DNA of 64,000 bases. Source: Ectobacillus sp048976805. Its GTDB lineage: Bacteria > Bacillota > Bacilli > Bacillales > Bacillaceae_G. Shown piece after piece: positions 25,512-33,768 of this stretch (position 1 is the stretch's first letter; every line of letters begins with the position of its first letter). Below the pieces are notes generated by a model. It was not told where the DNA came from. It saw only the letters and a program-made list of their open reading frames with translations, and did no database searches. The stretch is taken from assembly GCA_048976805.1 (NCBI GenBank), contig JBHGUR010000074.1, positions 1 through 64,000 of the forward strand. The letters run 5' to 3'. Made by a program: the position numbers and the translations under genes.

Positions 25512-25722
25512 ATTATATATAAGTGAATTAAAAAATCGACTTTTTATAATGGATAGAGCATCTGGCTGCGCCGACGGTCAAACCCCATTCTTGCCACATG
25601 TGATGGAAAACCAAAGGAAGGACATGAGTGCCGTTTTGTTCGACATAGCCTATGGAAATGTTGAAATAATAAGTCATTTATATATAGATAGTAAAGACAG
25701 GCATTATGCGCTTTGTTTATTA
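25512..25722 (+). repeat. Structured-RNA-like repeat, subfamily C, reference copy
   Basis: It starts ATATATAAGTGAATT, then AAAAAATCG, AGAGCATCTGGC, GGTCAAACC, TTCTTGCC, GATGGAAAACCAAAGGAAGG and TAGCCTATGG. The order of motifs matches the B and D cores. Confidence 0.8.
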
Positions 25723-26214
25723 TGATTCCCATGTGTGCGGGTTTTTAATCAGGTGGAGGAGTTTTTAGGTAATTGAAATTTGGTAGATTTGAAGAGGATG
25801 GAAGTAAGCCGGCGATATGTTTTTGATTTTTATGATGGGAGATTGCAGTTCAACTATTATGAATAGAAAACTGGATTTGTTCCCTGTTTCTATTTCAATA
25901 TTGTTATTCCGTGGGAAATGAAACAGGGAATATATTTGGCTTGTTTCGGGAAAAGGCCAAGTATATTTGTTTAATATCCCTAAATGCCGTATCATGGGGG
26001 ATCTCGTCTGGGCAGTTGGACAAGTTTCGTGATATTTATACAAATATTATTTTGCTTCTATATGGATACGACAAGCGAAATTTTCCACTAATAGACATTG
26101 CAAGAGGTATATTGAGGTTTTGTGTTGACGGAATAGCTGGAAAAACAAAAGAATGCCTCGCTTTTTCATAGTTTTTGGTTGAGATAGCATAAAGCTTCTA
26201 AAAGGAGTAGAAGG
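25723..26214. other. Gene-poor stretch, possible remnants
   Basis: AT-rich DNA. A plus-strand frame of 86 codons (25911-26171) has no ribosome site and no recognisable family. I treat it as noncoding or a gene remnant. Confidence 0.35.
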
Positions 26215-26406
26215 TTGTTTATCGAAGAAGCGAAAAAGGCGGGATATGCAATAGCGGAGGAAGCAGCTAAAGGCGATAAAGTATTGGGATTATTTGCTGA
26301 TGGAGGCATGGTCCAGAGCTTGGCCGCAACGCAACAAACGAGCCTAGTTTGGCAGATAGGGCAAGAAAGGATACTGAACTTCCAGTTATTATGGGAAAAT
26401 GAATAG
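26215..26406 (+). pseudogene. Unidentified gene remnant upstream of malP
   Basis: A 63-codon frame starting with TTG after AAAAGGAG. The first 40 residues look protein-like (EEAKKAGYAIAEEAAKGDKV, GLFADGGMVQSLAA), then the frame is lost. Other frames to about 26510 contain short protein-like pieces (for example SDYEQIAIVALFAK), so a decayed larger gene is suspected. The family was not recognised. Confidence 0.3.
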
Positions 26407-26535
26407 GAGTTAGTTTCTTATGGGCATCCTCTTGGGAAATTTCTTGCCTCGCGTGAAAAATCACAAATTGAGTGATTACGAGCAGATTGCCATAGTTGCG
26501 TTGTTTGCAAAATGATAAGTGTGTTATAAAAGTAA

Positions 26536-26551
26536 TGAAAGCGCTATCGTA
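26536..26551 (+). promoter_or_regulatory. Candidate cre site (CcpA operator) upstream of malP
   Basis: TGAAAGCGCTATCGTA fits the catabolite-responsive element consensus (TGWNANCGNTNWCA) except at the last positions. It is 109 bases before the malP start. Confidence 0.6.
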
Positions 26552-26659
26552 ATTAGATTTACTTTATAAGATGCATCTTGTAAATGTTTTTCCCGTTATA
26601 ATTGCTATTCTTTTATTGCACAACAAGCTATCAATCTTTGGAAAATGGAGTGATAAGGT

Positions 26660-28261
26660 ATGATGCAAAAGATTCAGCGTTTTGGCGGCGCGATGTTTGT
26701 GCCTGTTTTGCTTTTTCCATTTGCCGGTATTGTTGTCGGGTTGACGATTTTATTCAAAAATCCCGACATTATGGGCCCATTAGCTGATCCGGACGGCATG
26801 TGGTATAAGTTTTGGCAATTGATTGAAGAAGGCGGTTGGACCGTTTTTAGGCAAATGCCGTTGCTGTTTGTCATCGGGATACCGATTGGATTGGCGAAAA
26901 AGGCGCATGCCAGAGCTTGTATGGAAGCGCTTGTTACGTATTTAACATTTAACTATTTTATTAATGCTATATTGACCCTTTGGGGAGATAAGCTTGGAGT
27001 AAACTTTGATGCAGAAGTCGGCGGCATCAGCGGATTAACGATGATTGCCGGTATTAAAACATTAGATACGAGCATTATCGGCGCTATTTTTATCTCTGCT
27101 ATTGTTGTTGCATTGCATAATCGTTATTTTGATACAAAATTGCCTGATTTTCTCGGTATTTTCCAAGGCTCATCCTTTGTTGCTATTATTGCCTTTTTAG
27201 TAATGCTTCCAACTGCAGCTCTTACAGCGGTTGTTTGGCCGATGGTTCAGCACGGCATCGCATCTTTACAAGGCTTTTTGACTACATCTGGCGTATTTGG
27301 GGTTTGGCTATACACATTCCTAGAACGTATCCTTATTCCGACAGGATTGCACCACTTTATTTACGGCCCATTTGTCTTTGGTCCTGCTGTTGTAGAAGGC
27401 GGAATTATTAAGTATTGGGTAGAGCATTTGCCAGATTACTCAACTTCCGCGCATTCATTAAAAGAAATGTTCCCGCAAGGCGGCTTTGCCCTGCATGGCA
27501 ACTCCAAAATTTTCGGGATTCCAGGTATTGCTGCGGCTATGTATGTAACTGCAAGACCGGAGAAAAGAAAGGTAATATCAGGGTTATTAATTTCTGCAAC
27601 TTTAACATCGATTATAGCAGGTGTTACAGAACCAATTGAGTTTACTTTCTTATTCGTCGCTCCTGCATTATTCGTTGTGCATGCTTTCTTGGCTGCAACT
27701 ATGGCTGCAACTATGTATGCGTTCGGCGTTGTAGGAAACATGGGCGGCGGTATTCTTGAGATCGCAACAGCCAACTGGATTCCATTATTTAAATATCATA
27801 GCGGCACATATTTGGCGCAATGGGGAATTGGTTTAGCATTTACAGTTATTTATTTCTTCGTGTTCCGCTACTTGATTGTGAAGCTGAATGTGGCTACACC
27901 AGGCCGTGAACAAGATGATGAAACAGAAACAAAATTATACACAAAAGCGGATTATAAAGCGAAAAAGCAAGGCGATGACAGTGTCGTTGCAAGCAAGGGC
28001 AGCGCTTATGCCGATCAAGCGTACCAATTTTTAGAGGCGCTTGGCGGTTCTGCTAACATCGTTGATGTGACAAACTGTGCGACACGTTTGCGCGTAAGTG
28101 TTGCCGATGAAACGAAGCTGGCAAAAGACGGCGTCTTCCGGGCGGCCGGAGCTCATGGTGTCGTGCGAAACGGCAAAGCTATTCAAGTGATTGTCGGTTT
28201 ATCCGTTCCGCAAGTGCGTGAACAATTTGAAAAAATGCTAGAGCAAGAGAATGTAGGATAA
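26660..28261 (+). CDS. malP: Maltose/alpha-glucoside PTS permease, EIICB
   Basis: A 533-residue PTS permease. The membrane EIIC part (residues 1-420) carries FGGAMFVPVLLFPFAGI, LERILIPTGLHHFIYGPF and GVTEPIEFTFLFVAP. The EIIB domain (about 445-530) has the phosphorylated cysteine in VDVTNCATRLRVSV. It imports and phosphorylates maltose. The order malP-malA-malR here differs from B. subtilis malA-malR-malP. It has no EIIA domain, and a separate EIIA gene lies 3.2 kb downstream. A cre-like site upstream and a terminator downstream suggest its own transcription unit. Confidence 0.93.
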   Translation: MMQKIQRFGGAMFVPVLLFPFAGIVVGLTILFKNPDIMGPLADPDGMWYKFWQLIEEGGWTVFRQMPLLFVIGIPIGLAKKAHARACMEALVTYLTFNYFINAILTLWGDKLGVNFDAEVGGISGLTMIAGIKTLDTSIIGAIFISAIVVALHNRYFDTKLPDFLGIFQGSSFVAIIAFLVMLPTAALTAVVWPMVQHGIASLQGFLTTSGVFGVWLYTFLERILIPTGLHHFIYGPFVFGPAVVEGGIIKYWVEHLPDYSTSAHSLKEMFPQGGFALHGNSKIFGIPGIAAAMYVTARPEKRKVISGLLISATLTSIIAGVTEPIEFTFLFVAPALFVVHAFLAATMAATMYAFGVVGNMGGGILEIATANWIPLFKYHSGTYLAQWGIGLAFTVIYFFVFRYLIVKLNVATPGREQDDETETKLYTKADYKAKKQGDDSVVASKGSAYADQAYQFLEALGGSANIVDVTNCATRLRVSVADETKLAKDGVFRAAGAHGVVRNGKAIQVIVGLSVPQVREQFEKMLEQENVG

Positions 28262-28294
28262 GTATATTTGTAAGCCTTTTCTTTAGGGTGTTAA

Positions 28295-28318
28295 GGCTGG
28301 TGGCAGTTGCCGCCAGCC
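28295..28318 (+). terminator. Terminator of malP
   Basis: GGCTGGTGGCA and TGCCGCCAGCC form the stem, with a TGTTTG tail. Confidence 0.65.
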
Positions 28319-28410
28319 TGTTTGCATTGCAGGAAAGTAATCTCTATAGCAGTATTTCTCTCCCACTTTTCATTGAGGAGGATCAGGATGGTTCCATTAC
28401 TTATAAACTT

Positions 28411-28491
28411 GGCTCTGTTAAAGGCTAATGTTGATTTGGAACGAAAGGCGGCGACTCCAGCTGGAAAAGCGTCTAGGCCCCGCCCGCGATA
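28411..28491 (+). mobile_element. MITE family A, copy 5 (3' part lost)
   Basis: GGCTCTGTTAAAGGC at the left, running to the GGCCCCGCCCGCG centre, after which homology stops. It lies between malP and malA. Confidence 0.8.
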
Positions 28492-28607
28492 AGTTTAAGA
28501 TATGGCTGGGAAATTTCCTGCATGATGTGAAAAGGAACAAAAGCTGTGATTGCGACCAGAATGCTTCCGTTGTATTGTTGCTGTTTTTTCGGTGTGATAT
28601 AAAAGTA

Positions 28608-28622
28608 TTGTAAGCGTTAACA
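28608..28622 (+). promoter_or_regulatory. Candidate cre site upstream of malA
   Basis: TTGTAAGCGTTAACA, with the central GCGTT of cre sites, 23 bases before the malA start codon. Confidence 0.6.
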
Positions 28623-28644
28623 GTTGTGACGAGGAGGAGAAAAA

Positions 28645-30000
28645 ATGAAGAAGTTTTCAATTGTGATTGCAGGCGGAGGAAGTACTTTTACACCAGGTAT
28701 TGTATTGATGTTATTAGATAACTTAGATAAGTTTCCGATTCGGGCATTAAAGTTTTACGATAACGATAAAGAGCGCCAGGATATTGTAGCAGGCGCATGC
28801 GAGGTAATTTTACGGGAGCAAGCTCCAGAGATCGAATTCGTTGCAACTACAAATCCAGAAGAAGCGTTCACAGATGTGGACTTCGTTATGGCCCATATCC
28901 GCGTCGGTAAATACGCAATGCGCGAATTAGACGAGAAAATTCCTTTGAAACACGGAGTAGTCGGCCAAGAAACGTGCGGACCGGGCGGAATCGCTTACGG
29001 CATGCGTTCTATCGGCGGTGTAATTGAACTGATTGATTATATGGAAAAGTATTCGCCGGACGCTTGGATGCTCAACTATTCAAATCCAGCTGCAATTGTG
29101 GCAGAAGCAACGCGCCGGTTGCGCCCGAATTCTAAAGTGTTGAATATTTGCGATATGCCGGTCGGAATTGAAACCCATATGGCGCAAATTTTAGGATTAG
29201 AATCACGCAAAGATATGACCATCAGATATTATGGATTAAATCACTTTGGCTGGTGGACAGACATTCGCGATAAAGACGGCAATGATTTAATGCCAAAATT
29301 AAAAGAGCATGTCGCAAAATACGGATATGTAGTAACAGGCGGCGGCGACAATCAGCATGTAGAAGCGAGCTGGAATGATACATTCCTAAAAGCGCGCGAT
29401 GTGTATGCTGTAGATCCGGAAACATTGCCAAATACATATTTAAAATATTATCTATACCCGGATTATGTTGTAGAGCATTCTGATCCAAATTATACCCGCG
29501 CTAATGAAGTAATGAACGGCCGTGAAAAATTTGTCTTCACAGAGTGCAGAAAGGTGATTGAAAACCAATCTACAGAAGGCTGCCAGCTGCATATTGACGA
29601 ACATGCCTCTTACATCGTAGATTTAGCGCGCGCAATTGCGTACAACACGCATGAAAGAATGTTGCTGATTGTTGAAAATAAAGGCGCTATTTCCAACTTT
29701 GACCCGACAGCGATGGTAGAGATTCCATGTATCGTCGGCAGCAACGGCCCAGAGCCATTGTCCATCGGAGAGATTCCGCAATTCCAAAAAGGCTTAATGG
29801 AACAGCAAGTATCCGTAGAAAAGCTTGTTGTCGAAGCGTGGGCAACAAAATCCTACCAAAAACTATGGCAGGCGCTGGCTTTATCTAAAACAGTTCCTAG
29901 CGCGAAGGTGGCAAAGGAGATTTTAGATGACCTTATCGAAGCAAACAAAGCGTATTGGCCGGAGCTTCGCAAGCCGGAAGAGCTTTTGGTAACCGTTTAA
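28645..30000 (+). CDS. malA: 6-Phospho-alpha-glucosidase (GH4)
   Basis: A 451-residue cytoplasmic enzyme that cleaves maltose 6'-phosphate to glucose and glucose 6-phosphate using NAD and a divalent metal. GH4 features are the N-terminal dinucleotide loop (IVIAGGGSTFTPG), GPGGIAYGMRSIGG, NYSNPAAIVAEATRR and the metal-site Cys-His pair in NICDMPVG and GLNHFGWWT. It is highly similar to B. subtilis MalA (GlvA) along its length. It hydrolyses the product of the upstream permease. A GAGGAG site precedes the ATG. Confidence 0.96.
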   Translation: MKKFSIVIAGGGSTFTPGIVLMLLDNLDKFPIRALKFYDNDKERQDIVAGACEVILREQAPEIEFVATTNPEEAFTDVDFVMAHIRVGKYAMRELDEKIPLKHGVVGQETCGPGGIAYGMRSIGGVIELIDYMEKYSPDAWMLNYSNPAAIVAEATRRLRPNSKVLNICDMPVGIETHMAQILGLESRKDMTIRYYGLNHFGWWTDIRDKDGNDLMPKLKEHVAKYGYVVTGGGDNQHVEASWNDTFLKARDVYAVDPETLPNTYLKYYLYPDYVVEHSDPNYTRANEVMNGREKFVFTECRKVIENQSTEGCQLHIDEHASYIVDLARAIAYNTHERMLLIVENKGAISNFDPTAMVEIPCIVGSNGPEPLSIGEIPQFQKGLMEQQVSVEKLVVEAWATKSYQKLWQALALSKTVPSAKVAKEILDDLIEANKAYWPELRKPEELLVTV

Positions 30001-30019
30001 TCATAAAGTCATATTTAAT

Positions 30020-30067
30020 GAAGCAAAAGGTACAAAAACTTTCATGGCTTTTTGTACTTTTTGTTTC
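30020..30067 (+). terminator. Terminator of malA
   Basis: GAAGCAAAAGGTACAAAAA pairs with TTTTTGTACTTTTTGTTTC. Confidence 0.85.
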
Positions 30068-30137
30068 ATATCTTCTCCTAATCTTTTGAAAATTTTATAA
30101 TTTGATACAATGAGAGAGTTAGGAGGAGGTTAAAATA

Positions 30138-30905
30138 ATGAAACTTGAAGAATTGATTAATAAGCATTATAACCATCTGCATGAGAACGATTTCCATATT
30201 TTAAAGTACATTTTAAATCATAAAAGCTCGTGCTATGAACTAGGGATTAACAGCTTGGCGGAAAAGTGCAATGTTTCCCGTTCCTCTATTTTGCGTTTGG
30301 CGCAAAAGCTGGGATTTAGCGGCTATAGTGAATTCCGCGTATTCTTGAAATGGCAGGATCAAGGAATCACGGATGAGCCGGTAAGCGGAGTTGAAGTTTT
30401 AAATACGGATATACAAGAGACGATAAAATATACGAATGAAAAGGATTTTTCTGGTATATGCGAGCTAATAGTGCAGGCTGAGCGAATATTTGTGTACGGA
30501 ACAGGGACGGCACAGCTAAATTGTGCGTACGAATTACAACGAATGTTCATCGCAGTCAAGCAGTATTTGCATGTAATACAGGCACAACGGGAGTTCGAAA
30601 TGCTGCTGCCAGGTTTAACGGATAAGGATATAGTGATTATTATCTCCTTCTCGGGCGATACACCGGCTATCTTCCCGGCAGTGCAATCGCTAGTGGCAAA
30701 AGGTATATCATTTATTTCTATTACAAATTTGAAAAATAATAGATTGGCAAGAATGACTCCTTACAATTTATATGCCAATAGCTCAGAAACGGAATTGCAT
30801 GATGGATTGAAGCTGAATACGTTTGCTTCCTTTTTCATAATTGGGGAAATGCTGTTTCGGAAATATGTGGATTACCAATATAACATACAGCCTGAAAAGG
30901 TGTAA
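30138..30905 (+). CDS. malR: RpiR-family activator of maltose genes MalR
   Basis: A 255-residue regulator. An N-terminal helix-turn-helix (about residues 20-75, INSLAEKCNVSRSSILRLAQKLGFSGYSEF) is followed by a SIS sugar-phosphate domain (about 105-240; VYGTGTAQLNCAYELQR, IIISFSGDTPAIFP). B. subtilis MalR (GlvR/YfiA) activates the malA-malR-malP operon, probably sensing maltose 6'-phosphate. It follows malA after a terminator and AGGAGGAGG. Confidence 0.88.
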   Translation: MKLEELINKHYNHLHENDFHILKYILNHKSSCYELGINSLAEKCNVSRSSILRLAQKLGFSGYSEFRVFLKWQDQGITDEPVSGVEVLNTDIQETIKYTNEKDFSGICELIVQAERIFVYGTGTAQLNCAYELQRMFIAVKQYLHVIQAQREFEMLLPGLTDKDIVIIISFSGDTPAIFPAVQSLVAKGISFISITNLKNNRLARMTPYNLYANSSETELHDGLKLNTFASFFIIGEMLFRKYVDYQYNIQPEKV

Positions 30906-30920
30906 ACGGAGGTTGTGATA

Positions 30921-31445
30921 ATGCTGCCGAAAAAAGGGTTAACATATAGTAATATACAAGCCGCTGTTCAACCTCATTCGGGAATGCGCTTTTTTAAAAT
31001 AGCAATCTATCTTTTTTATATCGTGCCAGCCATTTTTATAAGTTACCTGTATTTATTATCGCTTAGGGCTAGCCTATCTTTTTTTACGGCCATTATTGAG
31101 GACCCGATTATTACAATTATGTTTGTAATCGCGATGGTTTATCCTTTTTGCGGGGCGTTAACTGGCATAGCGGTAAATGATTTGCAAAATCAAAAGCATA
31201 TTAAGCTTTCTCGATTTATATTAAAAATGATGGCGGTTTCGCAGCTGTTGATCGGGAATGTCTTTGGAAGCTTGGCGCTTTCGTTAGGATTATATAAACA
31301 GTGGAAAGAACAAAGACAGCAATTGCAGCAATATGAATTGCAGTTGAAGGATAAAGGGGCGCGGATAAGATTGTTCGGGAATATAGCGGCATTTCTGCTA
31401 ACAGTGCTATGTTCCATTCTTTTAATCAAAATTCAGTTATGGTGA
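30921..31445 (+). CDS. Small membrane protein in the maltose cluster, unknown function
   Basis: A 174-residue protein with four predicted membrane helices (about residues 27-48, 57-80, 96-118 and 150-170) and a basic, Gln-rich cytoplasmic loop (KQWKEQRQQLQQYELQ). No family was recognised. It lies 15 bases after malR and eight before the EIIA gene, so it is probably co-transcribed. The ATG at 30921 has GGAGGT seven bases upstream; an in-frame GTG six bases earlier is less likely. Confidence 0.65.
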   Translation: MLPKKGLTYSNIQAAVQPHSGMRFFKIAIYLFYIVPAIFISYLYLLSLRASLSFFTAIIEDPIITIMFVIAMVYPFCGALTGIAVNDLQNQKHIKLSRFILKMMAVSQLLIGNVFGSLALSLGLYKQWKEQRQQLQQYELQLKDKGARIRLFGNIAAFLLTVLCSILLIKIQLW

Positions 31446-31471
31446 AATGATGGATGGGGGTTGAAAATGAG

Positions 31472-31969
31472 ATGCTAAAAAATTTATTGTATAGAAAAGC
31501 CAAAACAAAAATAGAAGAAATATATTCTCCGCTTGTGGGCGAGGTTATTCCTCTATCAGAAGTTCCGGATCCTGTATTTGCCCAAAAGATGATGGGAGAT
31601 GGCGTGGCGATTATACCGAAGGAAGGAAAACTCGTTTCTCCTGTTGCCGGGGAAGTTATGCAAATTTTTCCTACGAAGCACGCGATAGGAATTAAGTCAA
31701 AAAACGGCTTGGAGATTTTGATTCATGTTGGATTGGACACGGTTGACCTAAACGGAGATGGTTTTGAAGTATTAGCCAGGGAAGGACAAGTTGTAAAAGT
31801 TGGCGATGCCTTGTTGAATTTTAATATACAATTTTTAGAGGGCAACAATAAAGAAATTGTTACTCCAATCATCATTACAAATACGCTGGAAAAGGTAGCG
31901 GAGATTGAACAAGCTGCCCATTCAGAAGTATCTAGAAAAGACTTGATTTTAAAATGCAGCTTAAAGTAA
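31472..31969 (+). CDS. Stand-alone PTS glucose-family EIIA protein
   Basis: A 165-residue EIIA of the glucose family (Crr-like). It has EIYSPLVGEVIPLSEVPDPVFAQKMMGDGVAI, the first active-site histidine in FPTKHAIGI, the phosphorylated one in LIHVGLDTVDLNG, and VKVGDALLNF. It could supply phosphate to MalP, which lacks EIIA. An upstream in-frame ATG (31454) is possible, but the family starts about here. A MITE is inserted exactly behind the stop codon, which lies within the target duplication. Confidence 0.88.
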   Translation: MLKNLLYRKAKTKIEEIYSPLVGEVIPLSEVPDPVFAQKMMGDGVAIIPKEGKLVSPVAGEVMQIFPTKHAIGIKSKNGLEILIHVGLDTVDLNGDGFEVLAREGQVVKVGDALLNFNIQFLEGNNKEIVTPIIITNTLEKVAEIEQAAHSEVSRKDLILKCSLK

Positions 31970-31970
31970 A

Positions 31971-32077
31971 GGCTCATGTTGATTTTGATTCATTTGTTGA
32001 TTGGGAACGAAAGGCGGCCCCTCCTGCGGAAAGCGTCCGCCTGTAGTGGAAAATCAACGCTCCAGTTTAACAGAGCC
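31971..32077 (+). mobile_element. MITE family A, copy 6
   Basis: The left end is GGCTCATG: the 12 bases between two GGCTC words of the full element are missing. The right end is TTTAACAGAGCC. It is flanked by a perfect 8-bp duplication AAAGTAAA at 31963-31970 and 32078-32085. Confidence 0.88.
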
Positions 32078-32100
32078 AAAGTAAAAATTACTGGACTAAA

Positions 32101-32128
32101 GTACAATTCCTTAGAATTGTGCTTTTTT
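32101..32128 (+). terminator. Terminator of the maltose cluster
   Basis: ACAATTC and GAATTGT form the stem, followed by GCTTTTTT. The MITE insertion separates it from its gene. Confidence 0.75.
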
Positions 32129-32246
32129 GTGCTCTAAGAATACAATGTAGGGAGGAATTCGTCCGATTTAATAAATAATTCGACCCGTTTTGCAAACAAT
32201 TGAACCTATTTTACAATCCACTAACAAACTGCATATTTTTTAGTTA

Positions 32247-32391
32247 GGCTCTGTTAAAGGCTCATGTTGATTTTGATTTATTTGTTAATTGGGAACGAAG
32301 GGCGGCGGCTCCAACGGGAAAAGCGGCTCGGCCCCTCCTGCGGAAAGCGTCCGCCTGCAGTGGAAAATCAACGCTCCAGTTTAACAGAGCC
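32247..32391 (+). mobile_element. MITE family A, copy 7 (full length)
   Basis: 145 bp with GGCTCTGTTAAAGGC and TTTAACAGAGCC ends. The flanks TTTAGTTA and CTTTAGCTA are only roughly alike. Confidence 0.9.
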
Positions 32392-32515
32392 CTTTAGCTA
32401 AAGAATGTTAGCTTCTGCTCCCCCTTCCTATTTCTTCTTGAAACTAATAATATAGAATAAGCGGCTGAACGGGAAAAATAATAGTCGTAAGGAATTGCCG
32501 CAGGAGGGTTTGCGA

Positions 32516-33703
32516 ATGAAAGAGTTACAATTTATTGCATTGGCCGCGGAGCTAGCTTCTCTTCTTGAAGAAGCCAATATTCCCTATCAATTTGTAGATG
32601 CGGCTTCGCTGCGGATGCAAGGAGTAGAAATTGATGTAAATATACTGTCAATTCATATACAATGGGATGTATTGGAGAAAGCGTATGAGCTGTTTCAGCC
32701 ATATTCCCCATCTAGTATAAAGAGAAATGCAACAAAAGCGGGTTTTAGGTTTTACAATGGCGAGATAGATGTGCAAATTTCTTGTTATTTTAATATGACA
32801 GTAAGAACAGATCCTTATCGAATCATGGTGAACTATGAAGGAACTGCCTTTTGGTGCCGTTCCTTATATGCGTACTTATATTTTCCTGGGGAAGAGCAAT
32901 ATCAAGAGCTGATTCACCAAGCGCTCATTACGGAGCAGCAAAAGCTAACAAAGCAAAATGAGCTTGCGTGGAACCAAAGTAATTATACGGCGCTGCTGAA
33001 TCGCTATGGGGAGCCCGAGGGCATTGCCGAAAAAATTAAGCAAAATCCGGGGTGGCGGCTTCATCCTTTCGGAAAGTATATGAAGGATGCGACGGGAAAG
33101 CGTGTTATTCATTTAATGGGGTCAAACGGGATTAAAGCCGTAGCCCTGTCTTTACTGGGAGCGGATGTAACAGTTGCTGATTTCTCGCGGGAAAATGCGG
33201 CATTTGCGGTAGAAGTGGCAGGGTATGCCGATGTTTCTATTAATTACATTATTTCAGACGTGCTTTCTCTTTTGGATAAGACAGAAGCGGCGAGTTATGA
33301 TATTGTGTTGATGGAGCTTGGCGTATTGCATTATTTTATTGATCTGAAGCCGTTATTGCAAATCGTGAAGCAGCTGCTATGCCAGGGCGGGCGCTTTATC
33401 CTGCATGAGTTTCACCCGATTTCAACAAAGCTGATTACTTCTTCTGGCAAAAAGCATAAAGTAACCGGAAACTACTTCAGCCCGGCTATTGAAAGGGGCG
33501 AAGTTGCATTTGCCAAGCATATGCCTGATAAAGAAAAAGAAGAATTAACAAAGGTCGTGCAGCGAAAATGGACAATGGGCGAGCTGATTACAGCCGTAGC
33601 CCAAGAAGGTTTGATGATTCGCATATTAGAGGAAGAGCCGAACCATAAGCTGCATGATATCGGATTGCCGAAAACTTTTACCCTAGTAGCCGAAAAGCTG
33701 TAG
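32516..33703 (+). CDS. Two-domain protein: nucleotidyltransferase-like N-terminus and SAM methyltransferase
   Basis: A 395-residue protein. Residues 1-145 resemble small nucleotidyltransferase-like folds (LAAELASLLEEANIPYQFVDAASLRMQG, GVEIDVNILSIHI, GEIDVQISCYF). Residues about 165-395 form a class I methyltransferase with VIHLMGSNGIKAVALSLLGADVTVADFS as the SAM-binding region, YDIVLMELGVLHYF, and a GRFILHEFHP strand. The methyl acceptor is unknown. The ATG at 32516 has GGAGGG seven bases upstream. It is monocistronic with its own terminator. The N-terminal assignment is tentative. Confidence 0.7.
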   Translation: MKELQFIALAAELASLLEEANIPYQFVDAASLRMQGVEIDVNILSIHIQWDVLEKAYELFQPYSPSSIKRNATKAGFRFYNGEIDVQISCYFNMTVRTDPYRIMVNYEGTAFWCRSLYAYLYFPGEEQYQELIHQALITEQQKLTKQNELAWNQSNYTALLNRYGEPEGIAEKIKQNPGWRLHPFGKYMKDATGKRVIHLMGSNGIKAVALSLLGADVTVADFSRENAAFAVEVAGYADVSINYIISDVLSLLDKTEAASYDIVLMELGVLHYFIDLKPLLQIVKQLLCQGGRFILHEFHPISTKLITSSGKKHKVTGNYFSPAIERGEVAFAKHMPDKEKEELTKVVQRKWTMGELITAVAQEGLMIRILEEEPNHKLHDIGLPKTFTLVAEKL

Positions 33704-33738
33704 GAGAAAGAACCGAAGCAGGTTCTTTTCTCTTTTTC
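33704..33738 (+). terminator. Terminator of the methyltransferase gene
   Basis: GAGAAAGAACC and GGTTCTTTTCTC, then TTTTT. Confidence 0.8.
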
Positions 33739-33768
33739 GGGCAAAAACGATGCAGAAAGGATGTTTAT

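Noticed and set aside
25911..26171. 86-codon plus-strand frame
   Set aside because: No ribosome site, no recognisable domain, and located in decayed repeat-rich DNA.
30086..30111. Promoter of malR (TTGAAA and TACAAT)
   Set aside because: The spacing is only 14 bases, so it was not annotated.
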